Below are positions 34,346 to 43,178 of a stretch of DNA of 61,008 nucleotides, piece by piece. A program made the translations under genes and the position numbers. Numbering within the stretch: the stretch's first letter is position 1; each line of letters opens with the position of its first letter. The notes beneath the pieces are model-generated. The model worked only from the letters and a program-made list of their open reading frames with translations, was not told the origin of the DNA and ran no database searches. The DNA comes from Bacteroidales bacterium UBA1187 (lineage in GTDB: Bacteria > Bacteroidota > Bacteroidia > Bacteroidales > Paludibacteraceae), in contig DBYL01000042.1 of the NCBI GenBank assembly GCA_002309835.1, forward strand, positions 126,486 to 187,493. Reading direction: 5' to 3'.

Positions 34346-36964
34346 ATGAGTAACAACAATCAATATTACGCTCCGGGCGGTAATAACCAGTATTACTCGC
34401 CGGGCGGCAACAATGCCTACTATTACCAGGGTGGAGCACAAAACTATTACCAGCAAGACCCACAGCAGAACGATGATGATGACAATGGCATGAACTTCAA
34501 CCCGATAGAGTGGTTGTTCACGTTCTTGCATTATTGGTATCTGTTCGTCATTGCCTTGATTATCGCTTTAGGTCTGGCTATGCTTAAGAACCGTCGTTGG
34601 ATCCCTACGTATTACTCACAAGGAACGATCGTCATTAAGGAGAGCGGAACCTACGGAGGTTCGGCTTCGGCCCTGATGAGCGGTTTTGGTGTTGATGCCG
34701 GTTATAAGAATGTGAATAACCAGATGATCATGTTGGGTTCGTATGACCTGATGAGCCGTGTGGTTGATTCGCTGCCGTTCATGAATGTAGAGTATATCAC
34801 CCAAGGTCGTTTTAAGACTCGTTCGCTTTATCGTCAAACGCCGATAGTAGTGGAGACCACGCGTCTTGATGCACGTGCTTATGAGATTCTCTATCAGGTG
34901 AATTTCCGCGATGATGGTTCGTTGCATATCTCGTCTACGAATGAGAATGCTCCGTTGGAGATGGATGTGCATTACGGAGAACCGATCCATTGTGCTTATT
35001 TCGATGGTGTGATACTTCCTACCGAACTGATGGTAAGCTCCGGCAAAATTTATTTCCGCTTCCGTAGTCATGAGTCGCTGGTAGATGAATTTATGAGTCG
35101 CCTGCAATTGTCATTCGTAACGGAGGGATCTACGGTACTGGCGCTTTCTTTAGTCAGCGAGACTCCGCAACGTGACTGCGAGTTTATCGATGAGTTGGCG
35201 AGAATATATTTGTTGCAGAATTTGGAGCAGAAGAATGAAGTTGCCGAGAACTCCATCCGCTTTATCAACGAGCAGTTGGATAACCTACAGGCATCGCTGC
35301 AAGTAAGCGAAGGCGCAATGACGAACTTCCGCCAGGAGAATAAGTTTGTGGATGTGAATTCGTATGCCGGTCAGCTGATGGGCCGCATCGCCGAGTATGA
35401 GCAGCAACAGATGGCGTTGCGCTTGCGTGAGACCTATTTCGACTACCTCATCAAGTATATCCATGATAATATTGAGAAGGATGCCGTCATTGCTCCTACT
35501 ACCATGGGTGTGAACGAACCCATCCTTGTAGGCCTCGTTCAGCAACTCAACGACCTCCGTATCCAGCGTGGCGAGTTGACGGAGAAAAACGTCTACTATG
35601 CGAAATATACCAAGGATATAGAGAACGTGAAGACCGCTATAGAAGAGGTTGTTACCTCTATGCGTGCTTCGCTTGAGATAGAGAAGACAGACCTCACGAA
35701 TCGCTATAAGGATGTAGAGCGTTCTATCAAGCAGTTACCGGAGAAGGAACTTCAGATGGTGGCTATCGAGCGTAACTATCGTATCGATGATAATTACTAT
35801 ACCTTTTTCCTGCAGAAACGCGCCGAGGCGGAAATTCAGAAGGCTTCGAATACGCCTGATAACTCCATCATGGATAAGGCCCGTACTACGGCTGTCATGA
35901 ACTCGAAGGCAAAGCGCAAGACGACTTCTACCTATCTGATTATCGGTTTCTTAATTCCGTTAGTGCTGATTATTCTGAGCGAGTTGCTCAATAATAAGAT
36001 TCGCTCTCCGAAGGACGTAGTCAAACTCAAAGCCTTCCGTCTTATTGGTACGTTACGTCACGCGAAGAGCCAGAATCCGACACTCGTACGCGCTTCGCCT
36101 CGCTCCAGTTACGCCGAGATGCTTCGTGCTATCCGTACGCGTATGGAGTTTATCTTACGTCGTAAACAGAAGATGGTCATCTGCGTGACCTCTACGGAAT
36201 CTGGTGATGGTAAGACTTTCCTTTCTACTAATCTTGCGGCATTGTATGCCATGACTGGTAAAAAAGCCTTGCTGATTGACCTTGACCTTCGTAAACCGAA
36301 TATCCATACGAAATTAGGTATGGAGAGCGGTAATGGTATGTCTAACTACCTCATCGGTGACTGTGAGTTGAAGGATATATTGGAGACGAATACGCCATTT
36401 GGTTTTGATCTTGTGCGTGCAGGTACTATCCCACCGAACCCGGGTGAGTTGGTTCACTCCGATAAACTTGCTAAGTTGATAGAGAGCCTACGTGAGGAAT
36501 ATGACTTCATTGTCATTGATACATCGCCTATCGGTCTGGTACCTGATGCGTATACTATTATCGAGCATAGTGACCTCTGTCTCTATGTTATCCGTTGTAT
36601 GCAGACCAATAAATCGTTCTGTAAGCAGACCTTGGAGCAGATGATGGAAGTTGTAGCGTCGCCAGAGAAGGTACAAATCGTGCTCTCGGATATTCCTACC
36701 GAAGGTCGTCACTCTTATGGCTCCGGCTATGGCTACGGTTATGGTGGCTACGGCGGTTATGGCTACGGTCATTTCGGCTACGGCGGTTACGGTGGCTACG
36801 GTTACGGTTATGGTGATAATAACAAGGGCTCCAAACGTTATGGAAAACTGTATGGTAAGATTTACGGAGCGCTTGTAAAGGATGATAAGGCATATCGTTC
36901 GTACTACTATTATCATCACGATGAAGATGACGAAGAATCGCAAGAACAAGAGAAAAAGAGTTAA
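34346..36964 (+). CDS. wzc: Polysaccharide co-polymerase / BY tyrosine autokinase (Wzc-like)
   Basis: 872 residues. N-terminal tail of tandem GGNNQYYxPGGNN units (3-37), an acidic patch, first membrane helix (about 61-80), Wzz domain with coiled coil (about 290-480), second membrane helix (about 527-548), and a cytoplasmic BY-kinase with Walker A TSTESGDGKTFLS (about 612-624), Walker A' LLIDLDLRKPN and Walker B FIVIDTSPIG. The C-terminus has a Tyr/Gly-rich tract (about 790-823) and a last cluster RYGKLYGKIYG ... YRSYYYYHHDEDDEE, with about 20 tyrosines in all. The kinase sets chain length and couples polymerisation to export; the terminal Tyr cluster is the phosphorylation site in this family. 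Confidence 0.93.
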   Translation: MSNNNQYYAPGGNNQYYSPGGNNAYYYQGGAQNYYQQDPQQNDDDDNGMNFNPIEWLFTFLHYWYLFVIALIIALGLAMLKNRRWIPTYYSQGTIVIKESGTYGGSASALMSGFGVDAGYKNVNNQMIMLGSYDLMSRVVDSLPFMNVEYITQGRFKTRSLYRQTPIVVETTRLDARAYEILYQVNFRDDGSLHISSTNENAPLEMDVHYGEPIHCAYFDGVILPTELMVSSGKIYFRFRSHESLVDEFMSRLQLSFVTEGSTVLALSLVSETPQRDCEFIDELARIYLLQNLEQKNEVAENSIRFINEQLDNLQASLQVSEGAMTNFRQENKFVDVNSYAGQLMGRIAEYEQQQMALRLRETYFDYLIKYIHDNIEKDAVIAPTTMGVNEPILVGLVQQLNDLRIQRGELTEKNVYYAKYTKDIENVKTAIEEVVTSMRASLEIEKTDLTNRYKDVERSIKQLPEKELQMVAIERNYRIDDNYYTFFLQKRAEAEIQKASNTPDNSIMDKARTTAVMNSKAKRKTTSTYLIIGFLIPLVLIILSELLNNKIRSPKDVVKLKAFRLIGTLRHAKSQNPTLVRASPRSSYAEMLRAIRTRMEFILRRKQKMVICVTSTESGDGKTFLSTNLAALYAMTGKKALLIDLDLRKPNIHTKLGMESGNGMSNYLIGDCELKDILETNTPFGFDLVRAGTIPPNPGELVHSDKLAKLIESLREEYDFIVIDTSPIGLVPDAYTIIEHSDLCLYVIRCMQTNKSFCKQTLEQMMEVVASPEKVQIVLSDIPTEGRHSYGSGYGYGYGGYGGYGYGHFGYGGYGGYGYGYGDNNKGSKRYGKLYGKIYGALVKDDKAYRSYYYYHHDEDDEESQEQEKKS

Positions 36965-36975
36965 TAGGTACAACT

Positions 36976-38454
36976 ATGGCTTTAGCTTTTGATAACGACA
37001 AATATATCCGCATTCAGTCGGAGCACATCCGCGAACGCATCGCCCAGTTTGGTAACAAGCTGTACTTGGAGTTAGGCGGTAAGTTATTTGACGACCTGCA
37101 TGCCAGCCGTGTATTACCGGGTTTTTTGCCCGATAGTAAACTACGCATGTTAGCGCAGTTACGTGATTCTCTGGAGATCATCATCGTCATCTCTGCGGAG
37201 GATATTGAGCGAAATAAGATTCGTCAAGACCTGGGTATCACGTATGACGAAGATGTCCTTCGTCTGCGCGAGGCTTTTGCGGAACGTGGATTCCTGGTCT
37301 CTTCGGTGGTGATTACCCATTATGCCGGTCAGCGCTCTGCGGACGCTTATAGACAGCGTCTGGAGTGGCTCGGCATTAAGGTCTATTACCATTATATAAT
37401 TGAGGGTTATCCGCATAATGTGGAACTCATCGCTTCGGAGGATGGTTTTGGCCGCAATGATTATATTGAGACCTCGCGTCCGCTGGTCGTCGTGACTGCT
37501 CCGGGGCCGGGGAGCGGTAAGATGGCTGTCTGTCTTAGTCAGTTATACAACGAGCAGGCACGAGGACACGAAGCCGGATATGCGAAGTTTGAGACCTTCC
37601 CTGTATGGAATCTGCCGCTCAAGCACCCCTTGAACGTAGCGTACGAAGCAGCTACGGCGGATATCCAGGATGTGAATATGATTGACCCCTTCCATCTGGA
37701 GGCTTACGGTAAGACGGCGGTGAACTATAATCGCGATGTAGAGATATATCCGGTGTTAGATGCGCTCTTCACCTCTATCTATGGTCAAAATCCCTATAAG
37801 TCACCTACAGATATGGGAGTGAACATGGTAGGTTTCTGTATCAGCGATGATGAGGCAGTGCGAGAAGCCAGCAAACAGGAGATTATCCGTCGTTATTTCC
37901 ATGCGCTCTGCCGTCTGGCGAATGGTGCATGCAATGATGCCGAGATACAGAAACTTGCCCTCTTGCAAAAGCAGGTAGGCATCAACACCGCATATCGTAA
38001 GACTGTAGTGGCTGCTCGTGAACGCAAGGAGCAGAGTGGAGGAGGAATGCGTCCTTTTGCGCACGCCGCGGCAATCGAACTGCCGGACGGACGTATCATT
38101 ACGGCGGAGGCCAGTCCGTTATTGGGTTCCTCTGCTGCGCTGCTCATCAATGTAATGAAAGAATTAGCGGGTATTGACCATGAGGTCAAACTGATTCCGC
38201 AGGAAATGATAGAACCTATTCAGCAAACGAAAATCGAGTACTTGCACGGACGTAACCCGCGTCTGCATACGGATGAAGTGCTAGTAGCCTTATCCGTGCT
38301 ATCGCTGCACGATGATAACTGCCGCCGTGCCTTGAATACGCTTCCGCTGCTCAAGGGATGCCAGGTGCACTCGACAGTAATGCTGAAAGAAGTGGATTTA
38401 CGAACATTTACCAAATTAGGCATAGATTTAACATCCGACCCTAGCAGTAAATAG
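36976..38454 (+). CDS. DUF1846 family protein
   Basis: 492 residues, soluble, no signal peptide. N-terminal Rossmann-like part (LYLELGGKLFDDLHASRVLPGF; VVVTAPGPGSGKMAVCLSQLY, which looks like a P-loop) and a long conserved body (FETFPVWNLPLKHPLNVAYEAAT; NYNRDVEIYPVL; SPTDMGVNMVGF). DUF1846 proteins are widespread and of unsettled function. It follows wzc by 11 nt and probably shares the polysaccharide transcript. A cobalamin riboswitch begins right at its stop codon. Confidence 0.85.
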   Translation: MALAFDNDKYIRIQSEHIRERIAQFGNKLYLELGGKLFDDLHASRVLPGFLPDSKLRMLAQLRDSLEIIIVISAEDIERNKIRQDLGITYDEDVLRLREAFAERGFLVSSVVITHYAGQRSADAYRQRLEWLGIKVYYHYIIEGYPHNVELIASEDGFGRNDYIETSRPLVVVTAPGPGSGKMAVCLSQLYNEQARGHEAGYAKFETFPVWNLPLKHPLNVAYEAATADIQDVNMIDPFHLEAYGKTAVNYNRDVEIYPVLDALFTSIYGQNPYKSPTDMGVNMVGFCISDDEAVREASKQEIIRRYFHALCRLANGACNDAEIQKLALLQKQVGINTAYRKTVVAARERKEQSGGGMRPFAHAAAIELPDGRIITAEASPLLGSSAALLINVMKELAGIDHEVKLIPQEMIEPIQQTKIEYLHGRNPRLHTDEVLVALSVLSLHDDNCRRALNTLPLLKGCQVHSTVMLKEVDLRTFTKLGIDLTSDPSSK

Positions 38455-38572
38455 GATAAGAGAACGCGGGTGCGAATCCCGGACTGACCGGCAACTGTGA
38501 TTACCGCAAGGTATAAGTCAGATCGCTTTCCTTTTTACTTATTGAGAAGTCCTCTTGGATTAGGACGTACCA
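38455..38572 (+). promoter_or_regulatory. Cobalamin riboswitch and expression platform
   Basis: The core reads GGGTGCGAATCCCGGACTG, then ACCGGCAACTGTGATTACC, then AAGTCAGATC, in the order of the B12 aptamer (RF00174 type). Upstream arms seem short because the DUF1846 stop is adjacent. A hairpin GTCCT (38549-38553) / AGGAC (38562-38566) ends 6 nt before the btuB ATG and could hide the start. Its loop GGATT is complementary to AATCC at 38475-38479 in the core, which may be the loop-loop contact. No promoter is evident in between, so transcription must start in or before the DUF1846 gene. Confidence 0.88.
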
Positions 38573-40579
38573 ATGATAAAAAGATTATTCATACTTTGTA
38601 TATCGCTGTGTGCGTGCTCTGCTTTCGCTACAAACGAGGCAGAGTTAGATTCGTTGTTCCGCCAATTCAATGTAGAAGAGGTCGAGGTGACGGCACGTGC
38701 GTTGAACAAAGATATCATCATTCCTCAGACCCTTAAAGGTGCAGAGTTACAGCGCCTCAATGCCCTTAGTGTAGCCGATGCGTTGCGTTATTTCTCGGGT
38801 GTCCAACTCAAGGACTATGGTGGAGTAGGAGGTATCAAGACCATCAATATCCGCTCTATGGGCAGTCAGCATACCGCGGTGTATTACAACGGCGTGCAGC
38901 TCGGTAATGCCCAAAACGGACAAGTGGATTTAGGTCGTTTCTCGCTCGATAACATGGAGCAGATACAACTTTTCAACGGCCAGAAATCCGATATCTTCCA
39001 GTCTGCTCGTGAGTTCGGGGCCGCAGGAAACGTGTATCTCACAACCCGTAGACCATATTTCAAAGAAGGCGAACGCGTACATGTACATGGACAATTGCGC
39101 TTTGGTTCTTTTGCATTGGCAAATCCTAACGTAGGTGTAGATATCAAACTTACGGAGACGCTTTCGCTGACGATGGATGCGGAGTATGTCTATTCTAATG
39201 GTAAGTATCCTTTTCGATATCGACGCGTCTTGCCTAACGGAGAAACGGCGTATGATACAACAGCTGTGCGCCAGAACGGAGATATTAATGCCGTGCGTGT
39301 GGAAGCTGGTCTGCACGATTATTATAGTTCTACGGGCTTTTTCCGCATTCATGCCTATAACTATTGGAGTGAACGTGGAGTGCCAGGGGCTATCGTCAAT
39401 AATGTGTGGCGTAACGGAGAACGCTTATGGGATAGGAATACATTCGTGCAGGCAGAGTGGAAAGACGAGTGGTTCAATCGTTGGAGCACACGTGTGCTCG
39501 CTAAATGGGCGAACGACTACACTCATTACCAGAATTATGACGAACGTCTACTGCCCGCTAATAACGAGTACCTCCAACAGGAACTCTATTTCTCGTTCGC
39601 CAATAAGATTCAGGTCTTCAAATGGTGGGATCTCTCGCTCGCGTATGACTACCAATATAATGTGTTAGATAGAGATAATCTCTTAGTGGAGACCGAGACG
39701 GAGCATTTCAATCGTCATTCTCATTGGCTCAGTGCCGCTACGGCATTCAATATTAAGGAATACGTGCGCGCGCAAGCGTCTGTACTGATGACTGCCGTGG
39801 ATAATCATGCACCGCGTGTCACGCCGGCTGTTTTCTTCTCTTTCCGCCCTTATCCGGCTATTGACCTGAGTATCAATGCGTTCTACAAGCAGAGTTATCG
39901 ATATCCGACCTTCAATGATCTCTATTACACGGACTTAGGCAACGCTTCACTGCGCCCGGAACTGGCGCGCCAGCACTCGATTGAGGTGGCTTATCGCAAG
40001 GCTACAGAGCAGTTTGATTTAAGTCTCAACGCTTCTTATTACTACAACCGCGTTACGGATAAGATCATCGCTTATCCAAAAGGACAGCAGTTCCGTTGGA
40101 CGATGCTCAACCTCGGGACGGTGAAGATCAACGGAGTAGATGCCAAAGCCGATGCCTCCATCTATCTTCCTTTGCGTTTCGTGCTTCGCACGCGACTGAA
40201 TTACACGTATCAAACGGCGATTGATGTCACGGATCCCAACGACACCTACTACGGTCATCAGATACCTTATATCCCTTGGCATAGTGGCAGTGTGGTGCTT
40301 GGGCTGGACTGGCAAAGCCGTAGAGGAGACCATTACGGACTCAATTATTCGTTTATTTATGTCGGTCAACGTTACTGCCAACAAGAAAATACAATATATA
40401 ACTATGTGCAACCATGGTACACCCATGATCTCTCTGTCTATGCAGAGTGGGCAATCAATCGCTGGTGGCTCAAGGCGAATTTTGAACTCAATAACATGCT
40501 CGGACAGGACTACGAAGTAATCCAGAATTATCCGATGCCTAAACAAAACGTACGATGCACACTCGCTTTCAGATATTAA
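38573..40579 (+). CDS. btuB: TonB-dependent corrinoid receptor BtuB
   Basis: 668 residues: signal peptide (to about FAT at 20), a plug domain with VEEVEVTARALNKD, SVADALRYFSGVQLKDYGGVGGIKTINIRSMGSQHTAVYYNG in outline, and a 22-strand barrel ending in a C-terminal aromatic (NVRCTLAFRY). The riboswitch upstream and BtuG, DUF4465 and BtuF-like genes downstream identify the ligand as B12-type corrinoid. The substrate would pass from the surface lipoproteins to this receptor under TonB energy. Its last 25 nt overlap the next gene. Confidence 0.93.
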   Translation: MIKRLFILCISLCACSAFATNEAELDSLFRQFNVEEVEVTARALNKDIIIPQTLKGAELQRLNALSVADALRYFSGVQLKDYGGVGGIKTINIRSMGSQHTAVYYNGVQLGNAQNGQVDLGRFSLDNMEQIQLFNGQKSDIFQSAREFGAAGNVYLTTRRPYFKEGERVHVHGQLRFGSFALANPNVGVDIKLTETLSLTMDAEYVYSNGKYPFRYRRVLPNGETAYDTTAVRQNGDINAVRVEAGLHDYYSSTGFFRIHAYNYWSERGVPGAIVNNVWRNGERLWDRNTFVQAEWKDEWFNRWSTRVLAKWANDYTHYQNYDERLLPANNEYLQQELYFSFANKIQVFKWWDLSLAYDYQYNVLDRDNLLVETETEHFNRHSHWLSAATAFNIKEYVRAQASVLMTAVDNHAPRVTPAVFFSFRPYPAIDLSINAFYKQSYRYPTFNDLYYTDLGNASLRPELARQHSIEVAYRKATEQFDLSLNASYYYNRVTDKIIAYPKGQQFRWTMLNLGTVKINGVDAKADASIYLPLRFVLRTRLNYTYQTAIDVTDPNDTYYGHQIPYIPWHSGSVVLGLDWQSRRGDHYGLNYSFIYVGQRYCQQENTIYNYVQPWYTHDLSVYAEWAINRWWLKANFELNNMLGQDYEVIQNYPMPKQNVRCTLAFRY

Positions 40580-42432
40580 TACTCTTGGCTCTTGGCTCTT
40601 GGCTCCTCTTCTCTTGCCGAGGTGACGAGATCGTCTATCCAACGATTGGTACGCACGTCACGGATGAAGTGCGTGAGGGTGGGTTATACGTGCTTTGCGA
40701 AGGAAATATGGGCTCTAACAAAGCACGACTGGATTATATTAATCTGGAGAATGGCACATATTACAGCAACTGGTATGGAGCACAGAACCCTAAGCAACTC
40801 AAAGAATTAGGGGACGTAGGTAATGATATTCAGCAGTATGGTCATCATCTGTATGCAGTCATTAACTGTTCGCATAAAGTGGAGGTTATGGACTTGCAAG
40901 CACGCCATATCGGTAAGATAGATATACCTAATTGTCGTTATATGGCTTTTAAGGGCAATAAGATGTATGTCAGCGCGTATGTTGGCTCTATCTCTAACCC
41001 TGATTTATTAGGTTCTGTCTACGAAGTAGACACTGCTACGCTGATAGTCACGCGGGAAGTCAAAGTAGGCCATCAGCCCGATGAACTGCTGGTAATGGAC
41101 AATCAACTCTACGTCTGCAATTCCGGCGGATATCTAATGAACCGTTACGACTCGACGGTTTCTGTCATTGATTTGAGTAGTTTCACGCAGACACAACAGA
41201 TAGTAGTAGGACTGAACCCCACACGTTTGCGGATGGATGAACAGAAACGGCTTTGGGTGTGCTGTCAAGGTAATTATAATGATGTAGATCCCGAAATAGT
41301 GGTGCTGCAGACCAATCAAGTGATCAAACGTATTTCGACTCCTTGCGCGAACATTTCCATACAAGGCGCTACCGCGTATGTGATTGATGGAGATGAGAAT
41401 AAACTGCGTGCGTTCTCAACCATTGACTTCTCGGAACAAACGTGCCAGATCCATATAGAGCGTTTTGAACATCCTTACGGTCTTTTGGCGACCTCCGATG
41501 CGCTCTTCATAACAGACGCCAAAAATTACGTTTCCTCCGGCATACTGTATTGTTACGGCTACGATGGTCACCTGCGTTGGACCGCCAAGACCGGTGACAT
41601 CCCAGGCCATTTATGCCGCGTGACGGGGGCGTATGATATTTATGAAGACACCACGCATCAGGATACGACCACTTATTCTCCTTATCTATCACGCGTATAT
41701 GAGTATATGCCCGCTATGGGCCAGTTTGTCAATGAGTTGCCGAAGTACGAGGAAGGAGACGATGCGGAATCGATGTGTCGTAAGTGCGAGGTATCAATAG
41801 CCAATAATGCTGGAGGAGTTATTTCCTTAGGAGGCTGGGGTGGCTATGTTACTTTTGGTTTTGACCATGCGATTGAGAATAAGGAGGGACGAGACATCCA
41901 AATCTTAGGCAATGCATTCTATATGACGGGTTCTACGGAGTACGGCAGTTCCGAACCGGGCATCGTACTCGTCAGTCACGATGAGAATGGCGATGGGCTG
42001 CCTAATGATACTTGGTATGAACTCAAGGGAAGCCTCTATGATGATCCAAATACGCGGCATAATGTTATTAAAACTTATACGCGAGAAGGAGATACACTGC
42101 AAAATCCATTCCATAAGCATCCGTACTATCCGCAGTGGTTACAGGCGGAGGAATACATGCTTACGGGTGCTCTGCTGCCGCCGCAGACCGTTACAATAAA
42201 CAACCAGTATGTGCAGCGTATATTGGACTACGGCTACGTAGATAATAAACCCAATAATGACAAAGAAGGAACATCCTTCGATATATCCTGGGCGGTGGAC
42301 AAGAATGGAAATCATGTTGAATTGACACAAATTGATTTTATACGCGTGTATAACGCCGTAGATGAGAATATTGAACAAACAGGCGAATTGAGCACCGAAA
42401 TAAGCGGTGCTATAGATCTGCATTTAAAATAA
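40555..42432 (+). CDS. btuG: BtuG-like surface lipoprotein fused to a second corrinoid-locus domain
   Basis: 625 residues. Lipoprotein signal peptide (LLALGSWLLFSC, lipidated Cys about 21). Residues about 40-355 form a YncE-like seven-bladed propeller as in BtuG, the high-affinity B12 catcher that caps BtuB. Residues about 390-625 (GQFVNELPKYEEGDDAESM, GGVISLGGWGGYVTFGFDH, DTWYELKGS, SFDISWAVDKNGNHV, ELSTEISGAIDLHL) match what is, as I recall, a separate surface protein in Bacteroides corrinoid loci. Here both are one chain. The signal peptide core is encoded by a CTCTTGG repeat. The start lies within btuB. Confidence 0.82.
   Translation: MHTRFQILILLALGSWLLFSCRGDEIVYPTIGTHVTDEVREGGLYVLCEGNMGSNKARLDYINLENGTYYSNWYGAQNPKQLKELGDVGNDIQQYGHHLYAVINCSHKVEVMDLQARHIGKIDIPNCRYMAFKGNKMYVSAYVGSISNPDLLGSVYEVDTATLIVTREVKVGHQPDELLVMDNQLYVCNSGGYLMNRYDSTVSVIDLSSFTQTQQIVVGLNPTRLRMDEQKRLWVCCQGNYNDVDPEIVVLQTNQVIKRISTPCANISIQGATAYVIDGDENKLRAFSTIDFSEQTCQIHIERFEHPYGLLATSDALFITDAKNYVSSGILYCYGYDGHLRWTAKTGDIPGHLCRVTGAYDIYEDTTHQDTTTYSPYLSRVYEYMPAMGQFVNELPKYEEGDDAESMCRKCEVSIANNAGGVISLGGWGGYVTFGFDHAIENKEGRDIQILGNAFYMTGSTEYGSSEPGIVLVSHDENGDGLPNDTWYELKGSLYDDPNTRHNVIKTYTREGDTLQNPFHKHPYYPQWLQAEEYMLTGALLPPQTVTINNQYVQRILDYGYVDNKPNNDKEGTSFDISWAVDKNGNHVELTQIDFIRVYNAVDENIEQTGELSTEISGAIDLHLK
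40582..40617 (+). repeat. CTCTTGG tandem repeat coding the BtuG-like signal peptide
   Basis: Three copies of CTCTTGG in a row and a degenerate end (CTCCTCTTCTCTTGCC) encode LALGSWLLFSC, the hydrophobic core and lipobox. Confidence 0.7.
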
Positions 42433-42467
42433 TTAACCCTTTTTATTAACAATTTTAAACAAAAAAA

Positions 42468-43178
42468 ATGAAAAAACAAATTCTTTTTGTAGCCGCATTG
42501 GCGCTGGTATTTGCGTCATGCGAGAAAAATGGTGGTGTAGACACCAAGTTCGTTGCTTCCTTTGAAGAGGCTGCAATCAGTCCTGCACAAACGGAAAGCG
42601 TCTTCAAAGCTTCCAATGACACCGCTATCTTCTTGGAGAGCGGAATTTTTAAAGCACAACAAATTGTTGCTTACAGTGGTTCCTACGTAGTTGGTGGTGT
42701 GGTTTCTAACCATACGACAACTAGTGTGGACAACGGCTATGCTGATGCTTATAAATCTGCAAAGGGCGGCGCTTACGCAGGCCGCAACTACTTGGTCTGG
42801 TATGCAGACGCATGGACTCCTGCATCTATCCTTCTGGAGAAAGACACCGTTGTAGCTGGTATGTACGTATGTAATACAGCGCTGGTAGAATACATGATTA
42901 AGAATGGTGATGGAATGAGTGATCAGCCCGGAGGCTTTGGTGCAGATGACTGGTTGAAACTGACTGTTAGTGGAAAGTTGAATGGACAGGCCGTTAATGC
43001 TAAAGTTGATTTCATGCTGGCTGAAGGTGCGAGCATCGTTACCGAGTGGACGTATGTTGATTTAAGCAAACTCGGTACTATCGATGAGTTGACTTTCTCT
43101 ATGAGTGGAACCAAGTCAAACACCTATGGCTTGACTACTCCGACTTACTTCTGCATCGACAACCTGGGTGCTAAATAA
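42468..43178 (+). CDS. DUF4465 lipoprotein of the corrinoid locus
   Basis: 236 residues. Lipoprotein signal (ALALVFASC, Cys18), then a beta-rich domain with FEEAAISPAQTESVF, GGAYAGRNYLVWYADAW and DQPGGFGADDWLKLTVSG, matching DUF4465. Such proteins occur next to BtuB/BtuG in gut Bacteroidetes and are probably surface corrinoid binders. Start after an A-rich leader; the stop overlaps the next ATG (TAATG). Confidence 0.83.
   Translation: MKKQILFVAALALVFASCEKNGGVDTKFVASFEEAAISPAQTESVFKASNDTAIFLESGIFKAQQIVAYSGSYVVGGVVSNHTTTSVDNGYADAYKSAKGGAYAGRNYLVWYADAWTPASILLEKDTVVAGMYVCNTALVEYMIKNGDGMSDQPGGFGADDWLKLTVSGKLNGQAVNAKVDFMLAEGASIVTEWTYVDLSKLGTIDELTFSMSGTKSNTYGLTTPTYFCIDNLGAK

Noticed and set aside
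37495..37530. DUF1846 gene as a second kinase of the capsule locus because of GPGSGK
   Set aside because: The P-loop-like stretch is embedded in a conserved DUF1846 context; no Walker B or other kinase motif was seen.
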